Shown here one piece after another: positions 1 to 8,849 of a DNA stretch of 64,000 bases; within the stretch, counting starts at the first letter, position 1, and each line of letters starts with the position of its first letter. The stretch covers positions 1-64,000 of the forward strand of contig NZ_JAJFNK010000001.1 of assembly GCF_021739485.1 (NCBI RefSeq), in the 5' to 3' direction. The notes below the pieces were generated by a model. That model made no database searches, was not told the origin of the DNA, and saw only the letters and a list, made by a program, of their open reading frames with translations. The position numbers were made by a program, and so were the translations under genes. The stretch is from Alicyclobacillus tolerans (GTDB lineage: Bacteria; Bacillota; Bacilli; Alicyclobacillales; Alicyclobacillaceae).

Positions 1-112
1 TCCCATCCAGCAATGGAGTAAGACCCCTTGAAGAAGACGAGGTAGATCGGTCCGGAGTGCAAGCATGGTGACATGTGTAGCGGACGGATACGAATCGGTC
101 GAGGGCTTCACC
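1..112 (+). rRNA. 23S ribosomal RNA, 3' end (partial)
   Basis: The first bases carry the characteristic end of bacterial 23S rRNA: a segment reading GTAAGACCCCTTGAAGA, then TAGCGGACGGATACGAATCG and TCGAGGGCTT. The gene begins outside the window. The 3' end is placed near 112 by comparison with the usual Bacillota ending and could be off by a few bases. A 5S gene follows on the same strand, as expected for an rRNA operon. Confidence 0.93.
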
Positions 113-248
113 AGAGTGAAGGTGGAGGGAAACTGTAGGGGATTCCTTATCCAGGTGGGCCTTGATTTGACTTTCTTTCGTTAGTGCTAAAGCAAGCACT
201 CCGGAAAGCCAAATCAAGGCCGAGCGAGGGAAAAGAAAACAAAGCATG

Positions 249-366
249 GTCTGGTGACCATAGCGGAGGGGCCACACGCGTACCCATCTCGAACACGACC
301 GTGAAGACCTCCAGCGCCGAGAATACTTGGGGTGAAGACCCCTGGGAAGGTAGGACGTTGCCGGGC
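249..366 (+). rRNA. 5S ribosomal RNA
   Basis: The segment has the 5S signature blocks CCATAGCGGAGGGGCCACAC, CCCATCTCGAACAC and GGTAGGACGTTGCC. The first ten bases pair with the last ten (249-258 with 357-366) to form helix I, which sets both ends and gives about 118 nt, the normal size. It lies about 136 nt after the 23S tail, so this is the distal end of an rRNA operon. No tRNA gene follows. Confidence 0.95.
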
Positions 367-380
367 GAAAGAGCAAAGCC

Positions 381-415
381 AGAGGCTGTTCCCAACAACG
401 GGGGCAGCCTCTTTT
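381..415 (+). terminator. rRNA operon terminator
   Basis: A GC-rich hairpin (AGAGGCTG ... CAGCCTCT, with additional CCC/GGG pairing around an AACAAC loop) is followed by a short T run, 15 nt after the 5S gene. This is a standard intrinsic terminator position. Confidence 0.85.
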
Positions 416-722
416 GGCGTTCTTGGTGAAATCCATTATGTGAAGTGCGATAGATGGTCGAAACGGACCGCCGCCTGTTGCACCAAAATGAGTGCCATTT
501 CGTGAGCGGGTACGACAAGACAGTATCATGCTCTAAAGCATGCTCTAAAAACATTCCCCGTGTTTCTTGGATTTACGACATTTTAAACAGCTAATATTTA
601 AAATTTGTTATATAATTATTCAGAATCTTAGATATCTTTATAATATACCATTTGTAGCTGAAGTAAAAAACGAAGTTTGTGCGGCTTGATTTTATGTCTA
701 ACATCAAGGATGTGAGTGAACC
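416..722. other. Intergenic region between rRNA terminator and pntAA
   Basis: No convincing gene is seen here. The last 150 bases before pntAA are strongly AT-rich and contain several TATAAT-like hexamers (for example near 612 and 640) but no well-spaced -35 partner, so the pntAA promoter cannot be fixed. A short direct repeat, CATGCTCTAAAG, occurs around 528-550. Reading frames crossing the 5S gene and this stretch have no ribosome binding site and no protein-like composition. Confidence 0.5.
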
Positions 723-1895
723 GTGAAGCTTGGTCTACTGCGAGAAGTGGCAGACAATGAACGAAGGGTGGCCCTTGTGCCTGAGGCTGTAGGGCGGCTC
801 ATTAAAGCGGGTCACCAGGTTGTGGTGCAATCCGGAGCAGGCGACCGTGCCTACTTATCGGACGAAGAATACCGAGCGGTTGGAGCGGAGATTGGCGAAG
901 ACCCGGCAAGTGTGATTGGCCAGGTGGAAGTTCTGTTTCAGATTCGCGCGGTCGGTTTGGAAGACCCAGAACTCCTCAATCTATTGAAACCGGGCATGGT
1001 CATCATTGCTTTGTTCCAACCTCTCGTTGAAAAAACGCAGTACTTTGAGGCACTTGCGGCGAAGCGAGTGACGGCGTTCAGCATGGATGCGATTCCGCGC
1101 ATCAGCCGAGCCCAGAGTATGGACGTTCTTTCGTCGATGAGCACGATTGCTGGGTATCGGGCGGCAGTGATGGGGGCAGAGCGGCTAGGGAAGTTTTTCC
1201 CCTTGTTGATGACGGCCGCTGGGACCATTCCGCCTGCGCGCGTACTTGTGCTGGGAGCGGGCGTGGCCGGCCTACAGGCGATTGCCACGGCTCGACGGTT
1301 GGGAGCACTTGTGCAGGCGTTCGACACGCGCGCAGTGGTCCGCGAACAGGTCGAGAGCCTCGGTGCAAGCTTCCTGACGCTGAGTGTTGAAACGGAGCAG
1401 ACGAAAGACGGGTATGCCAAGGCGCTGGCAGATGACGTGCATCAGCGGGAACTCGACGCCCTTTCACAACCTGTTGCAGAGGCTGACGTGGTGATCACGA
1501 CAGCGCTGGTCCCGGGTCAGAGAGCCCCTCTGCTCGTGACCAAGGAGATGGTGGAAAGCATGCGGCCGGGCTCCGTGATTGTTGACCTTGCCGGTGAATC
1601 TGGGGGGAACTGTGAACTCAGTGTGCCGGGCGAGACCGTGAAGGTTCACGACGTCACCATCATGGCGCCATTTAACGTCCCGTCGCAGCTTCCGCTGCAT
1701 GCGAGTCAGTTGTATGCGCGTAACCTGGTCACGTTTTTCGAGCACGCGACGTCTCAGGGGGTGTCGGTGAACACAGACGCCGGAACCACCGAAGCGGATT
1801 TCTCGGACGAGATCGTTCAACGCACGTGCCTGATTCGCAACGGAGAATTTATTCACGATGGGCTCAAGAGACGCCTAGCCGCAGAAAGGGGATAG
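723..1895 (+). CDS. pntAA: NAD(P) transhydrogenase subunit alpha part 1 (PntAA)
   Basis: This is the soluble NAD(H)-binding domain I of proton-translocating nicotinamide nucleotide transhydrogenase, which exchanges hydride between NADH and NADP+ coupled to proton entry. The 390-residue protein shows the alanine dehydrogenase/PNT N-terminal domain (LREVADNERRVALVPE) and the Rossmann motif VLVLGAGVAGLQAIATARRLGA near residue 170, followed by the RxQVESLGA loop. The GTG start is supported by an AAGGA sequence about ten bases upstream. It is the first gene of a three-gene operon with pntAB and pntB, separated by four-base gaps. The split-alpha arrangement is usual in Bacillota and alphaproteobacteria. 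It probably supplies NADPH. Confidence 0.95.
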   Translation: MKLGLLREVADNERRVALVPEAVGRLIKAGHQVVVQSGAGDRAYLSDEEYRAVGAEIGEDPASVIGQVEVLFQIRAVGLEDPELLNLLKPGMVIIALFQPLVEKTQYFEALAAKRVTAFSMDAIPRISRAQSMDVLSSMSTIAGYRAAVMGAERLGKFFPLLMTAAGTIPPARVLVLGAGVAGLQAIATARRLGALVQAFDTRAVVREQVESLGASFLTLSVETEQTKDGYAKALADDVHQRELDALSQPVAEADVVITTALVPGQRAPLLVTKEMVESMRPGSVIVDLAGESGGNCELSVPGETVKVHDVTIMAPFNVPSQLPLHASQLYARNLVTFFEHATSQGVSVNTDAGTTEADFSDEIVQRTCLIRNGEFIHDGLKRRLAAERG

Positions 1896-1899
1896 GTAG

Positions 1900-2193
1900 A
1901 TGCACGCCAATCTGCTTGTCGAATTGTACATTTTCGTATTGGCCGTTTTTATTGGCTTTCAATTGATTTCTAAAGTGCCGTCCGTTTTGCACACGCCGCT
2001 CATGTCGGCGACCAATGCGATTCACGGAATCATTTTAGTCGGAGCTCTGACCCTGGCCTCCACAGTTCACGGGACTCTGGGGCAGGTCATCAGTTTTTTG
2101 GCAGTTTTCCTGGCGACCCTGAACGTGGTCGGCGGGTTCGTCGTTACGGACCGCATCCTCGGAATGTTCCATACCAACCGGCCAAAGGAATGA
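1900..2193 (+). CDS. pntAB: NAD(P) transhydrogenase subunit alpha part 2 (PntAB)
   Basis: This 97-residue protein is the first membrane piece of the transhydrogenase. It has three to four hydrophobic segments and the family core SKVPSVLHTPLMSATNAIHG near residue 27-46, which is highly conserved in the membrane domain II of the alpha subunit. The protein ends with FVVTDRILGMF, also typical. It sits four bases after pntAA and four bases before pntB, so the three genes form one transcript and one membrane complex. Confidence 0.95.
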   Translation: MHANLLVELYIFVLAVFIGFQLISKVPSVLHTPLMSATNAIHGIILVGALTLASTVHGTLGQVISFLAVFLATLNVVGGFVVTDRILGMFHTNRPKE

Positions 2194-2197
2194 TCAC

Positions 2198-3586
2198 ATG
2201 AGCAACGCGACACAAATTGCGTACTTATTGACCTCTATTTCGTTTGTTCTTGGCGTCATGCGCCTTCGCTCGCCAGCCACCGCCCGGTCCGGGAACATGT
2301 TGGCAGGCATCGGAATGGCGATCGCGTTGATCACCGTCATCGTCGACTACCACAACTTCTCCATGCTGTCGGTTGGACTTGCGGTGGTGTTAGGTGCCGT
2401 CGTCGGTACCGTTTCCGCCCGTCGGGTTCGCATGACCGCGATGCCGCAAATGGTGGCGCTTTTTAACGGAATGGGAGGCGGCGCAGCCGCGCTGGTCTCG
2501 ATTGGAGAATGGGTTCGCGCAGGCAGCACAAGTACAGCGATGCCAGTGACGGGGGGCCTTGCAGCACTATTTACTATTCTCATCGGTTCTATTAGTTTTA
2601 CCGGGAGCATTCTGGCCTTCTTGAAACTGCAGGAGTGGATCACCGGTCGGCCAGTGACATACGCTGGGCAAAAAATACTGAACGGTCTTTTGCTCGTTGT
2701 CGCAGTCGTGCTGGCGATTTTCATGATCGCGTCAGGTTCTGCGAATGCCGGAGCCGTTTTCCTGTTGTTCGTCATTTTGGCACTCGTACTGGGTCTTCTC
2801 GTGACTCTCCCGATTGGCGGCGCTGACATGCCGGTGGTCATCTCTTTGCTCAATGCATTTACCGGACTTGCCGCAGCGGCGACTGGTTTTCTGCTTGCCA
2901 GCAACGTCCTGATTATCGCTGGCGCACTTGTCGGTGCCTCCGGGACGATTTTGACGCTGCAAATGAGCCGGGCGATGAATCGGCCCATCTCCAACATCTT
3001 CTTCGGAGCTTTTGGAAAGGCAGCAGCAGGAGGTGCGGTCGCCGGGTCAGACGGTGTGGTGCAGCCCACCACTGTCGAAGATGTGGCGACACTGCTGGCT
3101 TATTCTCGCCGTGTAGTCATTGTTCCAGGCTATGGTCTTGCCGTGGCGCGGGCACAGCAGGAGGTGCGGCAATTGGCGGACAAGCTGGGGCCCCGCGGAG
3201 TGGACGTGCTGTACGGAATTCACCCCGTGGCGGGCCGTATGCCCGGCCATATGAATGTGCTTTTGGCAGAGGCCAACGTTCCCTATGACAAGTTGTACGA
3301 AATGGATGCCATCAATCCACTCTTCCCAGAGACGGACGTGGTGCTTGTCATCGGTGCCAACGATGTTACGAACCCGGCGGCGCGCAATGAACCGTCGAGC
3401 CCCCTGTACGGCATGCCAGTCCTCGATGTCGATAAAGCAGGCCGGGTGATTGTGCTCAAGCGCAGTATGAGTCCTGGTTTTGCGGGCATCGATAACCCGC
3501 TGTATACCAATCCGAAGACGAACATGCTGTTTGGGGATGCGAAGGACTCCGTGTCGCAATTGCTGCGGGCGGTAGACGAGGTGTAA
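2198..3586 (+). CDS. pntB: NAD(P) transhydrogenase subunit beta (PntB)
   Basis: This 462-residue subunit has an N-terminal membrane domain of about nine helices (residues 1-260) and a C-terminal NADP(H)-binding domain III. Diagnostic motifs are FNGMGGGAAALV in the membrane part, VVIVPGYGLAVARAQ for NADP binding, IHPVAGRMPGHMNVLLAEA and VIGANDVTNPAA. Length matches the family. With PntAA and PntAB it completes the proton-pumping transhydrogenase. No clear terminator follows; the next 180 bases are non-coding. Confidence 0.96.
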   Translation: MSNATQIAYLLTSISFVLGVMRLRSPATARSGNMLAGIGMAIALITVIVDYHNFSMLSVGLAVVLGAVVGTVSARRVRMTAMPQMVALFNGMGGGAAALVSIGEWVRAGSTSTAMPVTGGLAALFTILIGSISFTGSILAFLKLQEWITGRPVTYAGQKILNGLLLVVAVVLAIFMIASGSANAGAVFLLFVILALVLGLLVTLPIGGADMPVVISLLNAFTGLAAAATGFLLASNVLIIAGALVGASGTILTLQMSRAMNRPISNIFFGAFGKAAAGGAVAGSDGVVQPTTVEDVATLLAYSRRVVIVPGYGLAVARAQQEVRQLADKLGPRGVDVLYGIHPVAGRMPGHMNVLLAEANVPYDKLYEMDAINPLFPETDVVLVIGANDVTNPAARNEPSSPLYGMPVLDVDKAGRVIVLKRSMSPGFAGIDNPLYTNPKTNMLFGDAKDSVSQLLRAVDEV

Positions 3587-3764
3587 CCGAACAACATCAG
3601 TATAGGTCAGGCGCTGCCCAACCTGCTGTCGCAGATACCAGAGTTTCTAGGCCCGAAGTGTTATCTTACCCTAGAATCGTAGTCTGGTGCGCAGCAAGGT
3701 TGGGCATTCAACCCACCACAATCTCAGTGGACCGCGACGCCAGGTCTGGGTTACACGGCCTGAG

Positions 3765-4070
3765 TTACGGCTTCCTAGAATTTGTATTTTCGGAGTTTGT
3801 ATTTGTCATTTCTTGCTTCTCAATGAGACGGAGTCCGAATTGTACACAGGCGTCAACCGTGTCTTCGGGTCCTTGTTGCGGAGACGAAAACGTATATTTC
3901 GCTTGCCTTGGCTGTCCGTCCACCGCTTTCCAACGCACAGCAAACCACGTGGGTTCCAGTCGATATGCCCATACGTCATCGCGGTCTGGAATTGGGTTAT
4001 ACTCTGGTCTGGCATCGTTAACTACGATCCAGCCATCCGCTTGGGGCTCGATATGAATAGCTTGCCACAT
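3765..4070 (-). CDS. Hypothetical protein, 101 aa
   Basis: I do not recognise this protein. It is a soluble 101-residue product rich in Trp, Pro and charged residues, with segments such as EPTWFAVRWKAVDG and YTFSSPQQGPEDTVDACVQF. Its composition is more protein-like than that of the overlapping plus-strand frames. A GAGGTG sequence lies 12 bases upstream of the ATG. It stands alone between the pnt operon and an MFS gene, on the opposite strand. The call rests on composition and the ribosome binding site only. Confidence 0.5.
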   Translation of the reverse strand: MWQAIHIEPQADGWIVVNDARPEYNPIPDRDDVWAYRLEPTWFAVRWKAVDGQPRQAKYTFSSPQQGPEDTVDACVQFGLRLIEKQEMTNTNSENTNSRKP

Positions 4071-4181
4071 CCGTGTTTGTACACCTCATCTAACTTTGTC
4101 CGTCATCTGAAAGAATTATTGAGTTCGGGCCTGTCCATTTATTTTAGCGCACAATCCCAAAGATGTGTTTTTGCTTGGACC

Positions 4182-4210
4182 TTGACATTTCGTGTATCCG
4201 TTGATATGGG
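4182..4210 (+). promoter_or_regulatory. Candidate promoter for MFS/amidohydrolase pair
   Basis: A perfect TTGACA is followed after 17 bases by TATGGG, a poor -10 hexamer. It lies about 140 bases before the MFS start. The -35 is good, the -10 weak, so this is tentative. Confidence 0.35.
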
Positions 4211-4351
4211 TTAATCTTATATTCTCCACTGCGATGAAATCTAGCCGCTATTCTGATAATATTGAGGCGTATTTGCACATTCATTCGCGGGCACTGCAAG
4301 CCATACCGGCTCTATATGCCCGTCACTCCAATCGGCATAAGGAATGTAAAC

Positions 4352-5548
4352 ATGTCATCTAACCGACTTCTCCTGTTTTACTTGGTTACCATGTTGTACT
4401 GGTTTTCGACGTACACGTATGTACCCTTGTTGTCTCCTTATGTGCGCGCGTTGGGCGGCTCTCTAGCCATGGCTGGCATTGTAATTGGTTCATACGGATT
4501 CTCTCAAATGCTGTTTCGAATTCCTCTTGGAATTTGGTCCGATCGCGTCGGCCGGCGCAAACCGTTCATCTTCGCGGGAATTGCCGCGGCCACGGCAAGC
4601 AGTCTGGGTTTTGCTCTGACTTCTTCGGTCTGGGGCACCTTAGTATTTCGCTCGTTGGCTGGGGTCGCTGCAGGAGCTTGGGTCGTTTTTACGGTGCTTT
4701 ACGCGAGCTATCACAAACATGAACATGCGCCAAGAGCCATGGGAATTATCAGTTTCTACACGTCGATTGGCCAAATGATTGCTGCGACACTCGGAGGACT
4801 GATTGCTGGGGTGTACGGGTGGCACGGCGCTTTTTGGTTAGCCGTTACCGGCGGTGTCGCTGCGTTGCTGCTGAGTCTAGGCATTAAAGAAAACCCGCCG
4901 GTGGACAGTGCGTCCGCGATTCGCCTTGTAGACCTGCTCAGAGTAGGGAAAGACAAGATTGTTTTGGGGGTTTCCACGCTCGCCGTTCTCGCTCAAGTTA
5001 TCACGTTTTCGACGATGTTCGGTTTTACACCTCAGGCGGCCGTTTACCTGGGCGCTACGAAGGCGGACCTTAGTTGGCTGACTTTGGCGTCCACTTTGGC
5101 TAACGCGATTGCGTCGCGGTTGAGTGGAGGGTGGTTTGCAAGCAAACTCGGCGAACGCCGCGTGGTTATGCTCGGCTTTGGGATTTCGGCGGTTTCTACG
5201 GCTGTCATTCCGTTTATCCATTCATTGCCTTGGCTATATATCACCCAGGCCATGAACGGTTTCGGCCAAGGTTTTTGCATGCCTGTTCTAATGGGGTTAG
5301 CGATCAAACACATAGCGCCCAACCAGCGAGCCACAGCCATGGGTTTTTACCAGGCCATCTATTCGTTGGGAATGTTCGGAGGCCCTGCGATCGCGGGGAT
5401 TGTGGGAGACCTCTTTAGTCTTGAGGGGAGTTTCCTCATGGTCTCCGGGGTGAGCCTAGCCGCGGTGTTTCTAACCGTTGGGTTGGCGCCAAGGTCTGTA
5501 CAAAGACATCCGTTTGTAACAAGCGACGAAGAAGAAAGGGGGCTTTGA
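4352..5548 (+). CDS. MFS transporter
   Basis: A 12-helix major facilitator of about 398 residues. The loop after helix 2 reads GIWSDRVGRRKPF, the classic MFS motif A, and a long central loop separates the two halves. The ATG at 4352 is chosen because AAGGA lies eight bases upstream; frames starting earlier lack a binding site. The stop is directly followed by the GTG start of an M20-type amidohydrolase, so the two are translationally linked. The pair suggests import of a ureido or N-carbamoyl compound that is then hydrolysed. The substrate is not determined by sequence. Confidence 0.85.
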   Translation: MSSNRLLLFYLVTMLYWFSTYTYVPLLSPYVRALGGSLAMAGIVIGSYGFSQMLFRIPLGIWSDRVGRRKPFIFAGIAAATASSLGFALTSSVWGTLVFRSLAGVAAGAWVVFTVLYASYHKHEHAPRAMGIISFYTSIGQMIAATLGGLIAGVYGWHGAFWLAVTGGVAALLLSLGIKENPPVDSASAIRLVDLLRVGKDKIVLGVSTLAVLAQVITFSTMFGFTPQAAVYLGATKADLSWLTLASTLANAIASRLSGGWFASKLGERRVVMLGFGISAVSTAVIPFIHSLPWLYITQAMNGFGQGFCMPVLMGLAIKHIAPNQRATAMGFYQAIYSLGMFGGPAIAGIVGDLFSLEGSFLMVSGVSLAAVFLTVGLAPRSVQRHPFVTSDEEERGL

Positions 5549-5549
5549 C

Positions 5550-6773
5550 GTGTCACAGACAGCCATCCGGATTAATTCTGAAAGGTTGAGAAACACACTT
5601 GAAACATTCTCGAGATTGGGTGCGACCGACAACAACGGTGTGACCCGGTTGTCCCTTTCCCGCGAAGACATTGAGGCTCGCGATTATTTTGTGGCGTGTT
5701 GCCAAGAACTCGGAATGTCCGTGAAAATGGACGATATGGCAAACATCTACGCAACGTTAGACGGGGTCATCGAACAGCCTCCTTTCGTCGTTGGATCGCA
5801 TTTGGATTCAGTCAAAAAAGGCGGCCGGTTTGACGGCGTACTAGGGGTTGTCGCCGGATTGGAAATTGCCAGGACGCTTCGCGACCATCACATTCAGCCG
5901 AGGATTCCCTTTACCATCGTAAACTTCACGAATGAGGAAGGGGCCCGGTTTGACCCTGCCATGATGTGTTCTGGAGTCATCTCCGGAAAGTTCGAGAAAT
6001 CAGACATGCTGAAAAGCACAGATACCCAAGGCGTGAAATTCGGTGAAGCTTTGGCAGACAGTGGGTATGAGGGACAGGTTGAAAACCGTTTGACAGACGC
6101 GACGGCTTTTTTGGAAATGCATATTGAGCAAGGTCCAATTCTGGAGAGTGAATCCCTGAACATTGGAATTGTCGAAGGCGTCGCCGGCATGGTCAATTAT
6201 GAAATCAAAGTGACTGGTGAATCCAATCATGCTGGCAGCACACCTATGTCCATGCGAAGAGACGCTTTGTTTACGGCAACCGACGTGATCGTCCGGCTGC
6301 GCCAGGAGCTTGGTGAACTGGACCGCGACTTGGTTTATACTATGGGTCGAATGAACGTTCTGCCGAACATCCATACGGTGATTCCGAACCAGGTAACTTT
6401 TACTGTGGACGCAAGACATAAAGACCCTGACGTCGTTCGGCAAGTGGTCGAAGTCATTGAGGGGTTGCCCGAATCATTCGGAGGATGTTCTATTGCCAAG
6501 ACTCGACAGTGGGCTCGAGATACCGTCTTCTTCGATGCGAAGATTTGCGATCAGCTCGAAAAGTCGGCACAGTTCTTAGGTCTAACCAGCAAGAGAATGT
6601 ATAGCGGCGCAGGCCACGACGCTCAATATATCGCCAGTTACCTCCCTGCAGCCATGCTTTTTGTTCCCAGTGTGGGTGGGAAAAGTCACTGTGAAGAGGA
6701 ATTGACTTCATATGAAGATTGTGCGAATGGAGTGAATGTCCTGTTGGAAGCAGCGCTTGCATTTTTGAAATAG
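5550..6773 (+). CDS. Zn-dependent hydantoinase/carbamoylase-family amidohydrolase (M20)
   Basis: A 407-residue member of the N-carbamoyl-L-amino-acid amidohydrolase / allantoate amidohydrolase family, which splits C-N bonds of ureido compounds to give ammonia, CO2 and an amino acid or ureidoglycolate. Metal and substrate motifs are visible: GSHLDSVKKGGRFDG (His, Asp), NEEGARFDP (tandem Glu), MHIEQGPILE (His) and the C-terminal GAGHDAQ and GGKSHCEEE (His). Length is normal. GTG start with AAGGGGG upstream, one base after the MFS stop. Allantoate, ureidopropionate and N-carbamoyl amino acids are equally possible substrates. Confidence 0.88.
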   Translation: MSQTAIRINSERLRNTLETFSRLGATDNNGVTRLSLSREDIEARDYFVACCQELGMSVKMDDMANIYATLDGVIEQPPFVVGSHLDSVKKGGRFDGVLGVVAGLEIARTLRDHHIQPRIPFTIVNFTNEEGARFDPAMMCSGVISGKFEKSDMLKSTDTQGVKFGEALADSGYEGQVENRLTDATAFLEMHIEQGPILESESLNIGIVEGVAGMVNYEIKVTGESNHAGSTPMSMRRDALFTATDVIVRLRQELGELDRDLVYTMGRMNVLPNIHTVIPNQVTFTVDARHKDPDVVRQVVEVIEGLPESFGGCSIAKTRQWARDTVFFDAKICDQLEKSAQFLGLTSKRMYSGAGHDAQYIASYLPAAMLFVPSVGGKSHCEEELTSYEDCANGVNVLLEAALAFLK

Positions 6774-6800
6774 AACGAATCCGTATTTTGGAATGTTCAC

Positions 6801-6834
6801 ATAGCACCAGTGCGTGTTGCCGCACTGGTGCTAT
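6801..6834. terminator. Bidirectional terminator between amidohydrolase and glnR
   Basis: A near-perfect hairpin AGCACCAGTGCG / CGCACTGGTGCT lies between two convergent genes. Its flanks give a short T run on the plus strand. It overlaps the last codon of glnR. Confidence 0.8.
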
Positions 6835-7214
6835 TTGCGTCGGATAAATCTGGCCAATTCTCCACGAAACATGGATGCCTCAAAATTGGATGCGTCTGTC
6901 TTTAGAAGTTGTTCCTGCATCATGCGATACAACTCGGTATCTGTAGGTCCTGGACGATGAATGTCTTCCGTGGATTCCCACTTCGACAATTTCTGTTTCA
7001 CCCTTTTCATCGTGAGACCCAACTCAACCAGTTCGCGGATCTTCATGAGTCTTTGGACATCGACTAAGGAAAACAAACGCTGCTTTCCAGCTGAGCGAAC
7101 GGGACTCACGAGATTGTGTTGTTCGTAATAGCGGATCTGCCGAGGTGTCAGCCCTGTCAACTTTTGCACTGTGCCTATAGAAAACAAATGGAGTTGCCGG
7201 CCATCTACGTCCAT
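6831..7214 (-). CDS. glnR: MerR-family nitrogen regulator GlnR
   Basis: This 127-residue protein has an N-terminal MerR winged helix (FSIGTVQKLTGLTPRQIRYY, then the wing GKQRLFSLVDVQRL) and a short C-terminal tail ending in RGELARFIRRK, the layout of Bacillus GlnR, whose tail senses feedback-inhibited glutamine synthetase. The ATG has GAGGAGG upstream. It is transcribed divergently from amtB, and a perfect GlnR box lies 55 bases before its start, so autoregulation is likely. Unlike B. subtilis, glnR is not fused to a glnA operon here; glnA lies at 49305. TnrA is the alternative paralogue, but the tail favours GlnR. Confidence 0.88.
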   Translation of the reverse strand: MDVDGRQLHLFSIGTVQKLTGLTPRQIRYYEQHNLVSPVRSAGKQRLFSLVDVQRLMKIRELVELGLTMKRVKQKLSKWESTEDIHRPGPTDTELYRMMQEQLLKTDASNFEASMFRGELARFIRRK

Positions 7215-7268
7215 CCGTAAATCCTCCTCTCGTTTACTGCCACCGCGTTAAGTGCAATTACACTCATA

Positions 7269-7285
7269 TGTTAAAAACAATAACA
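7269..7285. promoter_or_regulatory. GlnR box 1 (glnR/amtB intergenic)
   Basis: TGTTA-N7-TAACA, a perfect match to the GlnR/TnrA consensus TGTNA-N7-TNACA. It lies 55 bases upstream of the glnR start and overlaps the region where a glnR -10 element would sit, after a TTGACC at about 7304-7309 on the minus strand. Confidence 0.85.
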
Positions 7286-7354
7286 CAAAGAGATGTAATT
7301 AGGTCAAGATAAGCGATTTATTTAATTTATTTGCGGATATATTAAATGATTAAC

Positions 7355-7383
7355 TTGACACAATATGAATTATGGACTAAATT
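7355..7383 (+). promoter_or_regulatory. Promoter of amtB
   Basis: TTGACA, a 17-base spacer and TAAATT. This gives a start site near 7390, about 50 bases before amtB. Confidence 0.7.
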
Positions 7384-7405
7384 TTTATCCATAACAAAGA
7401 TTTGG

Positions 7406-7422
7406 TGTTATAAAACTTTACA
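7406..7422. promoter_or_regulatory. GlnR box 2 (amtB leader)
   Basis: TGTTA-N7-TTACA, a perfect GlnR/TnrA consensus, lies between the amtB promoter and its AGGAGGG ribosome binding site. Its position downstream of the predicted start site suits repression by blocking elongation or escape. Confidence 0.85.
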
Positions 7423-7440
7423 CTAGGAGGGTGAAGGGCA

Positions 7441-8823
7441 ATGAAGCTGGTTCGGAAATCAGGCGTGTTGGCTTTGCTTGGACTATTGGCATCTTTGGTT
7501 TTTCCATCCCAGGTCTTTGCGGCTACAACGGCGCCGAAACTCAGTGCCGGTGATACCAGTTGGGTGTTGGCGTCGTCAGCTCTGGTGCTGATTATGACGC
7601 CTGGTGTCGCGTTTTTTTACGGAGGGTTGGTGCGCAAGAAAAACGTGATCACGACGATGTTTCAAGTGGTCGCGGTCATCCTCATCGTTTCCGTGCAATG
7701 GGTGCTGTTTGGCTACAGCTTGGCTTTTGGACCAGACTTTCACCACATTGTCGGCGGTCTGCAGTGGGCGTTGTTTAACCACGTTGGGGCGGCCCCTGCA
7801 ACTCAGTATGCCGCGACCATTCCGAACGAAGTCTACGCCATCTTTCAAATGATGTTCGCCATTATTACGCCGGCGCTCATTGTCGGCGGATTGGCGGAAC
7901 GGGTCAAGTTCTCCTCTTTCCTTGTGTTCATTCTGTTGTGGAGCACCGTGATTTACGATCCGCTGGCTCACTGGGTCTGGGGTGCCGGGGGTTGGCTGCA
8001 CAACATGGGTATGCTGGATTTCGCAGGCGGCACAGTCGTTCATATCAGCTCCGGCGTTGCAGGTTTAGTGGCGGCCATGTATCTAGGCAAGCGCGCCGAA
8101 CACGGCTCTCCGAATATCAAAGCGCACAATGTTCCGTTGGTTCTTTTGGGGACCAGCCTGTTGTGGTTCGGATGGTTTGGTTTCAATGCCGGGAGTGCAT
8201 TACAAGCCAACCCCTTAGCCGGATCGGCGTTTTTGACCACCAACACAGCAACGGCCGCATCGGCTTTGGGGTGGATGTTGGTTGAGCGTTGGCGTACAGG
8301 GCACGTTTCACTGGTCGGTGCCAGTGCCGGTGCAGTGGCGGGATTGGTCGCCATCACTCCGGCTGCGGGTTTTGTAACTCCAGGAGCTTCCATCATACTG
8401 GGTGGTCTCGGGGGAATCATCTGCTACTTTGCTGCCACCTTGATGAAAGAAAAGCTCGGATACGACGACGCACTTGATGCGTTTGGCGGCCACGGCATTG
8501 GTGGAACCTGGGGGGCACTGGCGACGGGATTGTTCGCGACCACCATGGTGAATTCGGGCGGGGCAAACGGATTGTTCTATGGAAATCCGCATCAGTTCCT
8601 TTTGCAAGCCGTCGGTGTTGCAGCCAGTTGGGTGTTTTCTGGAGTTGGTACGTGGGTTCTGATTAAACTCGTTGACCTGGTGATGGGCTTTAGGGTGACC
8701 AAAGAAGAGGAGCTTATGGGTTTGGATATGGTGCTTCACCACGAGAGTGCGTATCCCGAAATGCTCACGGTTCACGAGCTTCCGACCATGTTGAAGGGCG
8801 AAAATGTGGCGCCCAGGTCATAA
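7441..8823 (+). CDS. amtB: Ammonium transporter AmtB
   Basis: A 460-residue ammonium channel in the cytoplasmic membrane. A cleavable signal peptide (about residues 1-28, ending PSQVFAA) precedes the family core MTPGVAFFYGGLVRKKN. The pore histidines lie in AGGTVVHISSG and DAFGGHGIGGTWGA. Eleven membrane helices are expected. AGGAGGG lies seven bases upstream. It is flanked by GlnR boxes, fitting nitrogen control. No glnK/PII gene follows, which is unusual because amtB and glnK are normally paired; a terminator ends the unit. Confidence 0.97.
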   Translation: MKLVRKSGVLALLGLLASLVFPSQVFAATTAPKLSAGDTSWVLASSALVLIMTPGVAFFYGGLVRKKNVITTMFQVVAVILIVSVQWVLFGYSLAFGPDFHHIVGGLQWALFNHVGAAPATQYAATIPNEVYAIFQMMFAIITPALIVGGLAERVKFSSFLVFILLWSTVIYDPLAHWVWGAGGWLHNMGMLDFAGGTVVHISSGVAGLVAAMYLGKRAEHGSPNIKAHNVPLVLLGTSLLWFGWFGFNAGSALQANPLAGSAFLTTNTATAASALGWMLVERWRTGHVSLVGASAGAVAGLVAITPAAGFVTPGASIILGGLGGIICYFAATLMKEKLGYDDALDAFGGHGIGGTWGALATGLFATTMVNSGGANGLFYGNPHQFLLQAVGVAASWVFSGVGTWVLIKLVDLVMGFRVTKEEELMGLDMVLHHESAYPEMLTVHELPTMLKGENVAPRS

Positions 8824-8849
8824 CCGTTAAACCTTACGATTGGAGATTC

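Noticed and set aside
147-554. Long open frames across the 5S rRNA region on both strands (135 and 81 codons)
   Set aside because: They lie over the 5S gene and its terminator, have no ribosome binding site and no protein-like pattern.
367-722. tRNA gene after the 5S rRNA
   Set aside because: No cloverleaf or TTCGANTC-type T-loop with matching acceptor stem was found.
2347-3072. A 241-codon minus-strand frame inside pntB
   Set aside because: Antisense shadow of a GC-rich membrane protein gene; Pro/Ala/Thr-rich with no family resemblance.
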